Positions 1 to 6,361 of a stretch of 7,817 nucleotides of DNA are shown piece by piece. A model generated the notes under the pieces. It saw only the letters and a list, made by a program, of their open reading frames with translations, did no database searches and was not told the DNA's origin. How positions within the stretch are numbered: the first letter of the stretch is position 1; the number at the start of each line of letters is the position of its first letter. The DNA is from JAHEDH01 sp965364515 (lineage in GTDB: Bacteria > Actinomycetota > Acidimicrobiia > Spongiisociales > ZC4RG35): positions 1 to 7,817 of the forward strand of contig CBDTXZ010000142.1 in assembly GCA_965364515.1 (NCBI GenBank). The letters run 5' to 3'. Made by a program: the position numbers and the translations under genes.

Positions 1-11
1 GCGCAAGCGTC

Positions 12-1100
12 ATGCCCACTGACCGAAATCGGTGGCAAGCTTCTGTAGGGGCTCTTCTTCTCACGCTCGCTCTCGGTGCTCCTCTCCTCCTGACCGGGTG
101 TCGGGAGGAGAGGATCGCCTCACAACTCCCCGAAGTCAGCTCTGTTCCTGAGACTGTGGCATCGGGCCCACCGTCCACTGAGAGTGGAGAGGCGGAACTC
201 GTGGGCGACGGCTTCGTCGGTCTCGAAGAGTCCGGCGGATTCGTGTGGGCATGGGGTGAGTCGCAGATCTGGCAATACGCCGATGGACGGTGGTCGCGCT
301 TTTCCGGTAACCCGTGGTCGGAGCAGATAGACGTCGCTTTCGGCCTCGGAACTCTTTGGGTGATGGACCCCGCCGGTCCGCCACAGCGATTCGTCGACGG
401 CGAGTGGAGCGTGCTCGCGCCCGACCTATCGGACGAATCGATCAGCAGCATCGCAACCCTCAATATGATCGAGGCGGTCGGCGGGGTGCTCTGGATCTCC
501 AGTCACGATGACCTCTACAGATGGGACGGCGAAGAGATCACCAATGTGGGGCACCCACTGGTGGGCCGCATCGGCGAGACCTTCGACGTGAGCCCCGGCA
601 GTGCCGGAAGCGTGTGGGTGACCGGGTACTGTCTCATGCAACGGCCGGCCGGGCTGAGTCGATATGACCCAGGGTCCGGGACATGGGAGGCGATCCATCC
701 TGTTGGAGTCGACCCGAGCCTCATTCCCGAGCTGGTTTCGATTTCGCCGACCAGCGACCTGTGGGTCATGTTCACAGAGAGCGGACAGTGGGCAGGGACG
801 ATCGATGCCGTCGCGCGACTGGATGGCGTCACCGAGCGCTGGACGCTCTACCGATCGGGGCTGCCCGATACTCACCCCTTCGTGATCGAAGCCGGCATGA
901 CAGGCGTGTGGATGGCGCAAGGCCCGGGACGGGTCGAGGGCGTCGAGACCCCGGGCGTCACGTACTTCGACGGCGTGACCTGGACGACGTATGTCGAGGA
1001 CACCGTCGTCGCAGACATCGCTCTCGCTCCCGATGGCACGGTTTGGTACCTCTCTGAGCTCGGCGAAGTCCACCAGCTCGACCAGGACGACCCTCGCTGA
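12..1100 (+). CDS. Lipoprotein with seven-bladed beta-propeller-like repeats
   Basis: The product has 362 residues. The N-terminus is a lipoprotein signal: arginines at 5 and 7, a hydrophobic stretch from about 11 to 27, and a lipobox L-T-G-C with the lipidated cysteine at C30. A Ser/Glu/Pro-rich linker (about 31-65) follows, then an exported domain with seven copies of a hydrophobic-W-hydrophobic strand at W79, W116, W161, W202, W251, W300 and W345. Six of the seven are followed by a 'hxxxDGxW'-like strand (DGRW, DGEW, DGEE, GSGTW, VTERW, DGVTW). The regular 37-49 residue spacing fits a seven-bladed propeller like the two-component regulator propeller repeats. No catalytic motif is visible; a sensing or binding role outside the membrane is inference. 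The next gene, 73 bases downstream, is an intracellular signalling protein. Only 11 bases precede the ATG, so promoter and ribosome site cannot be judged, but the signal peptide supports this start. Confidence 0.85.
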   Translation: MPTDRNRWQASVGALLLTLALGAPLLLTGCREERIASQLPEVSSVPETVASGPPSTESGEAELVGDGFVGLEESGGFVWAWGESQIWQYADGRWSRFSGNPWSEQIDVAFGLGTLWVMDPAGPPQRFVDGEWSVLAPDLSDESISSIATLNMIEAVGGVLWISSHDDLYRWDGEEITNVGHPLVGRIGETFDVSPGSAGSVWVTGYCLMQRPAGLSRYDPGSGTWEAIHPVGVDPSLIPELVSISPTSDLWVMFTESGQWAGTIDAVARLDGVTERWTLYRSGLPDTHPFVIEAGMTGVWMAQGPGRVEGVETPGVTYFDGVTWTTYVEDTVVADIALAPDGTVWYLSELGEVHQLDQDDPR

Positions 1101-1161
1101 GCCACACCGCCCAGGATTCACCAAACCACCAAGAACCAGAGCCACCGCGACCGGCGACTCC

Positions 1162-1176
1162 TACGCTTGACAGGTG
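1162..1176 (+). promoter_or_regulatory. Leaderless-type promoter (-10 box) of the cyclase gene
   Basis: TACGCT at 1162-1167 fits the actinobacterial -10 consensus TANNNT. If its last T is position -7, +1 falls on 1174, which is the G of the GTG start codon. An in-frame TGA at 1168-1170 rules out any longer protein, and no Shine-Dalgarno sequence lies upstream, so a leaderless mRNA is the simplest reading. No -35 box could be recognised 16-19 bases upstream. Confidence 0.5.
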
Positions 1177-4100
1177 TACGTCTTTCTCTTCACCGACCTC
1201 GAGGCGAGCACCCGGCTGTGGGAGCAGCACCCCGCATCGATGGGACCCGCACTCACGACACACGACGACATCCTCCGCACGGCCGTGACCCGGAACAGCG
1301 GGGAGGTCGTCAAAGCGACCGGTGATGGCCTGATGGCCACGTTCACCTCGATCTCTGACTGTGTGACGGCATGCCTCGAAGCACAGCAATCACTGTCGGG
1401 CACGAACTGGGATCTCCCCGAGCCGCTCCGGGTGCGCATGGGCGTGAACGTCGGAGACGCCGAGCCGCGGGACGGCGACTACTACGGTCCGACTGTCAAC
1501 CGGGCCGCCCGGATCATGGCGGCGGCGCACGGCGGTCAGGTGCTCCTGTCGGGAGTCGCCGCCAGACTGGCGAGTGCGACGCTGCCCTCCGGATCGCAGC
1601 TGGTCGATCTCGGGAGTCACCGGCTGAAGGACCTCACCGAGCCCGAGCAGCTGTTCCAGCTCACCGCCGCCGGTCTGACGTCGGAGTTCCCTCCCCTGTC
1701 CACGCTCGAGTCGACGCCGAACAACCTGCCGTTCCAGGTCTCGGAATTCTTCGGACGCGAGGTCGAGCTGGCGGCCGTCCGCGAGTTGCTCACGAGCCCC
1801 GGATCGAGGCTCGTGACCCTCACCGGGCCGGGGGGCACCGGGAAGACACGGCTCGCCCTCCAGGCTTCCGCGGATGTCGTCGATGCCTATCCCGACGGTG
1901 TCTTCTTCGTCGACCTGGCGGCCGAGCGCACCCCGGATGCGGCGTTCGAGGCCATGCTCAGGGACCTGGGGATGTCCAGCTCGAAGGAAGGGTCTGCTCT
2001 CCAGACCCTCAAGTCGAAGCTGCAATCGAGTCGATCTCTCCTCGTACTCGACAACTTCGAGCAGGTAACCGAGGCCGGTGCGGGCGTCGTCGAGCTCCTC
2101 CAGCACTGCCCGAGCCTCGAGATCATCGTCACCAGTCGCGAGGCGCTCAACGTGCGTGGCGAGCACGTGTTCGCCGTTCCGACCCTCGGCCTCGCCGCGC
2201 CTCACGCCTCGACATCCGAGATCGCCGAAGCGCCGGCAGTCCGGCTCTTCGTGGAGCGAGCCTCCGCTGCGAGACCCGGGTTCAGCGTGACGGACGACAA
2301 CGCGTCCTCCATCGCCGAGATCACGGAACGGCTCGACGGGCTGCCGCTGGCCATCGAGGTGGCTGCCGCGCGCTTGGCCGTGTTCTCCGCAGACGAGCTC
2401 CGTGATCGGCTCCGGGAGCAGTTCGACGTCCTCGGGAAGGGAGCCCGAGACCTCCCCGATCGGCAGCGGACGTTGCGCAGCACCATCGCATGGAGCTACG
2501 AGTTGCTCGAACCGGACGAGTGCCGGCTCTTCGAGCTGATGTCCGTGTTCGCAGGTGCGCGACTCGATGCCATCGAGGCGGTGGCCCAGGCGGTCGATCC
2601 GGATATCGATGTGCTCGACGGGCTCGCCTCCCTCGTCGCGAAGAGCCTCGTCCGGAGCGTCGACACCGAGGGCTCGCGGCGCTTCTCGATGCTCCAGACC
2701 ATCCGGGGGTACGCCGCGGAACGGCTGGCGGCCGATCCCGGGACCGAGCATGCGGTTCGACGCGCGCATGCCGAGTTCGTCACCGAATTCTCCGCCCGGT
2801 TGGGCGCAGCACTCGACGGGCCGCGACGGGAAGCGGTGCTCGCCGAGCTCTCGACCGAGATCGGGAACCTGCGGATCGCATGGGGCCACTGGAAGACCAC
2901 GTCGAACCTCGATGAGCTGTATGTGATGCTGGACGCGCTGTGGGGGCTCACCGAGGCGAGAGGCTGGTACCACGCGGCGGTCGGCCTGACCACCGACCTC
3001 CTGGACGTCCTGGCGACGACCGGGCAGTCCCCGGACCGTGACGCCGAGGAGATGGCCTTGCGCACCAGCCTCGCCCGGGCGCTCATGGCAACCAAGGGGT
3101 TCACCAGCGAGATCGAATCAGAGTTCAAGCGTGCCCTCGCCCTGTCCAGGCCGGGACACGACGCAGCCAAACGCGGACCCGTCCTGCGTGCGCTGGCGTC
3201 GTACTACATGAACGTCGCAGACATGGAGCAGTCGGCGAACATGGGCCAGCAGCTGCTGGATCTCGGTATCGACCATGGCGACGAGGCGATGATGGTCGAA
3301 GGCCATGTCGTCCTCGGTGCCACTCTGCCGTACATCCGCGACATCCCCAGCGGCCTCGGTCATCTGGATCGAGCGATCGAGCTGTTCGATCCGCAGGTTC
3401 ACGGAGCCGGCCGTTTCCGGCTGGGTGCCAGTCCCGGCGTCGTCGCCCGGATGGCGTCGGCCCTCCTGCTGGTGCCAGCAGGGTCAACGGTGAAAGCAGA
3501 CGCCCGCGCTCGCGACGGGATCGAGATGGCTCGGAAGTTGGATCACCCCTTCAGCGTCGCGTATGCCCTCCACCACGCGGGCTTCCTCGCGCTGACCCGA
3601 TCCGACTTCGAACGTGCCCGCGACCACGCCCTGGAGCTCACCGAGATCGCGTCCACCCACGACTACCCGGTATGGAAGGCGCTCGCCTCGATCGTCCACG
3701 GAGTCGCCGACTGCGGACTGGGCCACCCCGAGATCGGGCTCGAGCGATCCGAGGCCGGGGCCGCGTCGTATCAGGATCTGACCACGCCGCCGGTGTTCTG
3801 GCCTCTGCTTCTGGTCGTGCGAGCGACCGGATTCATCATGTCGGGGAAGTCGGACATCGCCCTCGACATGGTCGACAGCGCCATCGCGCTGGCCGGGAAC
3901 GAGAAGATCTATCCCGACTTCCGCGTCCTCCGGGGAGACATCTTGAAGATGCTGCCCGACAGCAACCTTGACGAGATCGAAGCCTCCTACCGGTCTGCGA
4001 TCCGGGGGGCCGGCGCCATCGGAGCGCGGCTCACCGAACTCACCGCCATGTGCCGGCTGATCGAGTGCGGTCGATCGGACCCGGACCAACTCACCGACCT

Positions 4101-4182
4101 CTCTTCGGTGTACGAGACGTTCACCGAGGGCCTGGACACTCCGGAGCTCACGGCAGCGCGCTCGATCCTCGGAGTCACCTGA
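1174..4182 (+). CDS. Adenylate cyclase / STAND NTPase / TPR-like signalling protein
   Basis: The product has 1002 residues and three parts. (1) Class III nucleotide cyclase, about 1-165, starting directly in the first strand (FTDLEAST). Metal-binding D8 and D51, adenine-specifying K47 and D102, and transition-state N109 and R113 are all present with the family spacing, so it should make cAMP. (2) NB-ARC-like ATPase, about 185-510: P-loop GPGGTGKT at 218-225, Walker B LLVLDNFE with D293, sensor arginine in TSRE at 320-323, GLPLA at 389-393, then a winged-helix-like part ending near RGYAAERLA (511-519). (3) An all-helical, Ala/Leu-rich TPR-like region, about 525-1002. Many relatives end in a LuxR HTH; none is visible here. 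GTG 1174 is the only possible start, because an in-frame stop lies 6 bases upstream. By family analogy, ligand binding to the helical repeats and ATP-dependent switching would control the cyclase; this is inference. Confidence 0.9.
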   Translation: MYVFLFTDLEASTRLWEQHPASMGPALTTHDDILRTAVTRNSGEVVKATGDGLMATFTSISDCVTACLEAQQSLSGTNWDLPEPLRVRMGVNVGDAEPRDGDYYGPTVNRAARIMAAAHGGQVLLSGVAARLASATLPSGSQLVDLGSHRLKDLTEPEQLFQLTAAGLTSEFPPLSTLESTPNNLPFQVSEFFGREVELAAVRELLTSPGSRLVTLTGPGGTGKTRLALQASADVVDAYPDGVFFVDLAAERTPDAAFEAMLRDLGMSSSKEGSALQTLKSKLQSSRSLLVLDNFEQVTEAGAGVVELLQHCPSLEIIVTSREALNVRGEHVFAVPTLGLAAPHASTSEIAEAPAVRLFVERASAARPGFSVTDDNASSIAEITERLDGLPLAIEVAAARLAVFSADELRDRLREQFDVLGKGARDLPDRQRTLRSTIAWSYELLEPDECRLFELMSVFAGARLDAIEAVAQAVDPDIDVLDGLASLVAKSLVRSVDTEGSRRFSMLQTIRGYAAERLAADPGTEHAVRRAHAEFVTEFSARLGAALDGPRREAVLAELSTEIGNLRIAWGHWKTTSNLDELYVMLDALWGLTEARGWYHAAVGLTTDLLDVLATTGQSPDRDAEEMALRTSLARALMATKGFTSEIESEFKRALALSRPGHDAAKRGPVLRALASYYMNVADMEQSANMGQQLLDLGIDHGDEAMMVEGHVVLGATLPYIRDIPSGLGHLDRAIELFDPQVHGAGRFRLGASPGVVARMASALLLVPAGSTVKADARARDGIEMARKLDHPFSVAYALHHAGFLALTRSDFERARDHALELTEIASTHDYPVWKALASIVHGVADCGLGHPEIGLERSEAGAASYQDLTTPPVFWPLLLVVRATGFIMSGKSDIALDMVDSAIALAGNEKIYPDFRVLRGDILKMLPDSNLDEIEASYRSAIRGAGAIGARLTELTAMCRLIECGRSDPDQLTDLSSVYETFTEGLDTPELTAARSILGVT

Positions 4183-4231
4183 AGCGATCGGACCGGGTTT
4201 CCCGCTACTCGGGCGCTTTCCGAAGCACCTG

Positions 4232-4247
4232 TCGACGACTTCGTCGA
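4232..4247. terminator. Weak terminator-like hairpin after the cyclase gene
   Basis: TCGACG (4232-4237) and CGTCGA (4242-4247) form a perfect 6-bp stem with a 4-base loop, 50 bases after the cyclase stop codon. No T-tract follows. GC-rich actinobacterial terminators often lack one, but the same bases also lie inside the minus-strand coding-like stretch, so the palindrome may be incidental. Confidence 0.2.
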
Positions 4248-4457
4248 GGGCTGGTCGACCCGCCCGAAGGCCCGCGCCCGATTGGACAGCTTGTCGGCCT
4301 CCTCCCCGGACGCATCGGTGATGATGTCCGCCAACGTCATCGGCCCGAGCTCGGGGAAGAGCCTGCGCCATCGCTCGGTCACCCACACGTAGAGATCGTC
4401 AGCGGTGACTCCTCCGCACATCTCGACCGGTCCTGAGTCGATGATCTTGTCGACGGT
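4237..4457 (-). pseudogene. Possible minus-strand gene remnant, unknown family
   Basis: Read on the minus strand from 4457, the translation looks protein-like rather than like an antisense shadow. It contains TVDKIIDSGPVEMCGG, then DLYVWVTERWRRLFPELG, then LADIITDASGEEADKLSNRA: balanced acidic and basic residues, an aromatic-rich helix, and codons ending mostly in G or C. A TAG at 4460-4458 blocks extension upstream. Near 4260 the reading seems to move to another frame, where ALDEVVDRCF follows; both frames then run into the antisense of the cyclase gene without a plausible end. An ATG at 4421 could start an intact ORF of 144 residues ending at 3987, but that would overlap the convergent cyclase gene by 196 bases. 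I do not recognise the family. A decayed gene fragment is my preferred reading; chance is possible. Confidence 0.3.
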
Positions 4458-4469
4458 CTAGGCATGATC

Positions 4470-4679
4470 CCCCGAAGGACGCCGGGGAGCACTGAGCAGA
4501 ATCTGGGTATTCGACCGTCGGACCAGGCCGGACACCTGGTCCGGACCGGCGTGCCCCGCCGCATCAATGGATCTGTACGGTTGGGAGAAGGGAAAGCTCT
4601 GGCGCACAGAAACCCAGCCGGAGAGGCGGCGCCATGGTCGAAGTCGCAGCGAAAGACCGGCCTGGTCGGCCCCTTCGAC
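4470..4679. other. Cluster of four GC-rich inverted repeats, candidate structured RNA
   Basis: Four stems follow one another without overlap: CCCCG/CGGGG (4470-4474/4483-4487); CGGACCAGG/CCTGGTCCG (4519-4527/4535-4543, 9 bp, 7-base loop); CGGTTGGG/CCCAGCCG with one wobble pair (4578-4585/4613-4620), enclosing a small TCTG/CAGA stem; and GTCGAAG/CTTCGAC (4637-4643/4673-4679), enclosing GACC/GGTC. A competing 8-bp pairing joins 4451-4458 with 4513-4520. If the kinase mRNA is leaderless, this region is not its 5' leader and would have to be a separate RNA, a terminator group or protein-binding sites. I could not match it to a known RNA family. Stems of this size arise sometimes by chance in GC-rich DNA. 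Confidence 0.3.
4519..4543. repeat. Perfect 9-bp inverted repeat
   Basis: CGGACCAGG and CCTGGTCCG are separated by 7 bases (CCGGACA). This is the strongest hairpin in the intergenic region. No T-run follows it on either strand. It could be a terminator stem, part of a structured RNA, or an operator-like dyad about 260 bases before the kinase gene. Sequence alone does not decide between these. Confidence 0.45.
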
Positions 4680-4789
4680 ATCCTGGAATAGAGCACACAC
4701 CGGGAAAGGTCATTGGTCGGCTGCCTCCGCCACATCGCTGGCGCCGTGCACGCCCTTCCCTCATGCCGGCGACTGAAGTCTCGGCGCAC

Positions 4790-4806
4790 TAGGTTCGATC
4801 GATATG
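4790..4806 (+). promoter_or_regulatory. Leaderless-type promoter (-10 box) of the kinase-lyase operon
   Basis: TAGGTT at 4790-4795 fits TANNNT and predicts +1 near A4802, two bases before the ATG at 4804. No Shine-Dalgarno sequence is visible, so the kinase transcript is probably leaderless or nearly so. A -35 element could not be recognised. A GTG directly after the ATG (4807) would be an alternative leaderless start, adding or removing only one residue. Confidence 0.45.
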
Positions 4807-6354
4807 GTGAACGGCCCACAGGTCCTCGCCATCGATCTCGGAACGTCGGGTCCGAAAGTCGCAATCGTGTCGGCTGCCGGCGAACTGGTCGGCGGTGAAT
4901 TCGAGCCGGTCGAACTGCAGCTCCTCCCCGAGGGAGGCGCCGAGCAGGACCCGCACGCCTGGTGGGACGCCGTCCGGTCCGCAACACGACGGTTGCTTGC
5001 CGGCCACCCGGAGGCCGTCGACGCCATTTCAGCGATCGCCGTCACCTCCCAGTGGTCGGGAACTGTGGCGGTGGACGATGCAGGGCAACCGCTGGGGAAC
5101 GCGATCATCTGGATGGACTCGCGCGGAGCTCCCTACATCAAGGAGCTCATCGAGGGGCCCGTCAAGTTCGAGGGCTACGACCCTCGCAAGCTCCGGACCT
5201 GGATCAAGCTGACCGGCGGGGCGCCGACCAGATCCGGAAAAGACTCGATCGCGCATGTGCTCTACCTGCGTCACGATCGCCCCGACGTGTATCGCGCCGC
5301 TGCGTGCTTCCTGGAGCCCAAGGACTATCTCAACCTCCGCCTCACGGGTGAGACCGTGTCGACCCCCGACTCGATGGCGTTGCACTGGATCACCGACAAC
5401 CGGAATCCGGCCGCCGTGGCCTATGCCGACGAACTGCTCACTCTCGCCGGGCTCGACCGTTCCAAGTTTCCTCCGCTGCGATCGGCGACCGACACCGTCG
5501 GCACCCTCACCGCGGAGGCCGCCGACCATCTCGGCCTGGCCCCCGGCCTCCCGGTGATCGGCGGAACCCCCGACCTCCATTCGGCGGCCATCGGCGCCGG
5601 GACCACCGACGATCTCGCCGCACACCTGTATCTCGGCACCTCGGCCTGGTTGATCTGCCACGTCCCCTTCAAGAAGACCGATGTCATCCACAACATCGGG
5701 ACCCTGCCCGCCGCCATTCCCGGCCGCTACATCGTGGCCAACGAGCAGGAGACGGCCGGAAAGACCCTCGACTGGCTGTCCCGCGTCCTCTATCAGGAAC
5801 CGGGACCGAACGTGATCGACGAGATGAACGAAATCGCCGCCGAAGTCCCGGCCGGAAGTGGAGGCCTGGTCTTCACACCGTGGTTGCTAGGAGAGCGCAC
5901 GCCGGTCGACGACTCGACCCTCCGGGCGGGCTTCTTCAACCAGGGACTCGACACCGGTCGTGCCGAGATGATCCGTTCCGTCTTCGAAGGTGTCGCCTAC
6001 AACACCCGGTGGCTGCTCGGTCACGTCGAGCGCTTCGTCGGATCGCGGCTCGACCCGATCGTGATGGTTGGCGGCGGGGCCCAATCGGCCTTGTGGTGCC
6101 AGATCCACGCCGATGTGCTCGGGCGAACGATCCGGCAAGCGGAAGATCCGATCATGGTCAACGTGCGCGGGGTGGGGCTTCTCGCCCACGTGGCGCTCGG
6201 AAACCTGACGTGGGACGAGATTCCCCGCAGGGTTCCGATGGCTGCCACGTTCTCGCCGAACCCCGACACGAAGGACACCTACGACCGTCTCTTCGATACG
6301 TTCCGGCGGATCCACAAGGGGAACCGCCGCACCTACCGTTTGCTCAATGGGTGA
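4804..6354 (+). CDS. FGGY-family kinase, xylulokinase-like, substrate unknown
   Basis: The product has 516 residues, full length for the FGGY family, and would phosphorylate a polyol- or sugar-like substrate with ATP in the cytoplasm. Visible motifs: phosphate loop DLGTSG at 11-16, WMDSR at 103-107, GGTPDLHS with presumed catalytic base D257, LGTSAW at 278-283, GERTP at 363-367, and the second FGGY signature MVGGGAQSALWCQIHADVLG at 421-440. The loop that contacts substrate in xylulokinases (usually GQMHG) reads SQWSG here (82-86), and a Lys/Arg-rich segment, about 118-148, contains LTGGAPTRSGKDS. These changes make plain D-xylulose an unsafe assignment. The gene begins a unit with its own leaderless-type promoter, and its stop codon overlaps the ribosome site of the downstream lyase gene. 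Glycerol, gluconate, erythrulose or autoinducer-2 type kinases are related alternatives. Family certain, substrate not. Confidence 0.9.
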   Translation: MVNGPQVLAIDLGTSGPKVAIVSAAGELVGGEFEPVELQLLPEGGAEQDPHAWWDAVRSATRRLLAGHPEAVDAISAIAVTSQWSGTVAVDDAGQPLGNAIIWMDSRGAPYIKELIEGPVKFEGYDPRKLRTWIKLTGGAPTRSGKDSIAHVLYLRHDRPDVYRAAACFLEPKDYLNLRLTGETVSTPDSMALHWITDNRNPAAVAYADELLTLAGLDRSKFPPLRSATDTVGTLTAEAADHLGLAPGLPVIGGTPDLHSAAIGAGTTDDLAAHLYLGTSAWLICHVPFKKTDVIHNIGTLPAAIPGRYIVANEQETAGKTLDWLSRVLYQEPGPNVIDEMNEIAAEVPAGSGGLVFTPWLLGERTPVDDSTLRAGFFNQGLDTGRAEMIRSVFEGVAYNTRWLLGHVERFVGSRLDPIVMVGGGAQSALWCQIHADVLGRTIRQAEDPIMVNVRGVGLLAHVALGNLTWDEIPRRVPMAATFSPNPDTKDTYDRLFDTFRRIHKGNRRTYRLLNG

Positions 6355-6361
6355 TCGCATG
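6350..6361 (+). promoter_or_regulatory. Ribosome binding site overlapping the kinase stop codon
   Basis: GGTGATC at 6350-6356 matches the extended Shine-Dalgarno (the GGTGATC part of AGGAGGTGATC) and contains the kinase stop TGA (6352-6354). ATG 6359 follows at normal spacing. This favours 6359 over the in-frame ATG at 6347, which has no such site, and suggests translational coupling of kinase and lyase. Confidence 0.6.

Larger units (their letters stand above)
4183..4803. other. 621-base intergenic region without a confident gene
   Basis: This gap separates the cyclase gene from the kinase operon. It holds a coding-like minus-strand stretch (4237-4457), four short GC-rich inverted repeats (4470-4679), and the kinase promoter at the right edge. 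Open frames on both strands between about 4464 and 4700 (75 residues plus, 80 residues minus) are rich in Arg, Pro, Ser and Gly and show no recognisable motif. I saw no tRNA-, tmRNA-, RNase P- or SRP-like signature and no terminal repeats of an insertion sequence. The size is unusually large for this otherwise compact window. Confidence 0.7.

Noticed and set aside
1390..2973. A 527-residue open frame on the minus strand opposite the cyclase-ATPase gene
   Set aside because: It mirrors codon periodicity of a GC-rich + strand gene with clear domains; its translation is rich in Arg, Gly and Glu and has no recognisable motif. Antisense shadow.
4194..4213. CGGG-TTT-CCCG and CCCG-CTACT-CGGG alternative hairpins just after the cyclase stop, attenuator-like
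   Set aside because: Stems are only 4 bp, there is no T-tract, and no leader peptide or downstream gene is nearby for attenuation.
4464..4691. A 75-residue + strand open frame in the gap
   Set aside because: No ribosome site, no recognised family, and it covers the hairpin cluster; the opposite strand is open over the same bases, which fits low stop-codon frequency in GC-rich DNA. Kept only as part of the intergenic description.
4379..4987. A 202-residue minus-strand open frame crossing the gap and the kinase start
   Set aside because: Very Arg/Pro/Ser-rich, overlaps the start of a certain gene, no motif or ribosome site. Probably spurious.
6347..6358. Upstream in-frame ATG at 6347 as the lyase start
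   Set aside because: It would overlap the kinase gene by 8 bases and has no Shine-Dalgarno, whereas ATG 6359 has GGTGATC at good spacing. The difference is only four residues.
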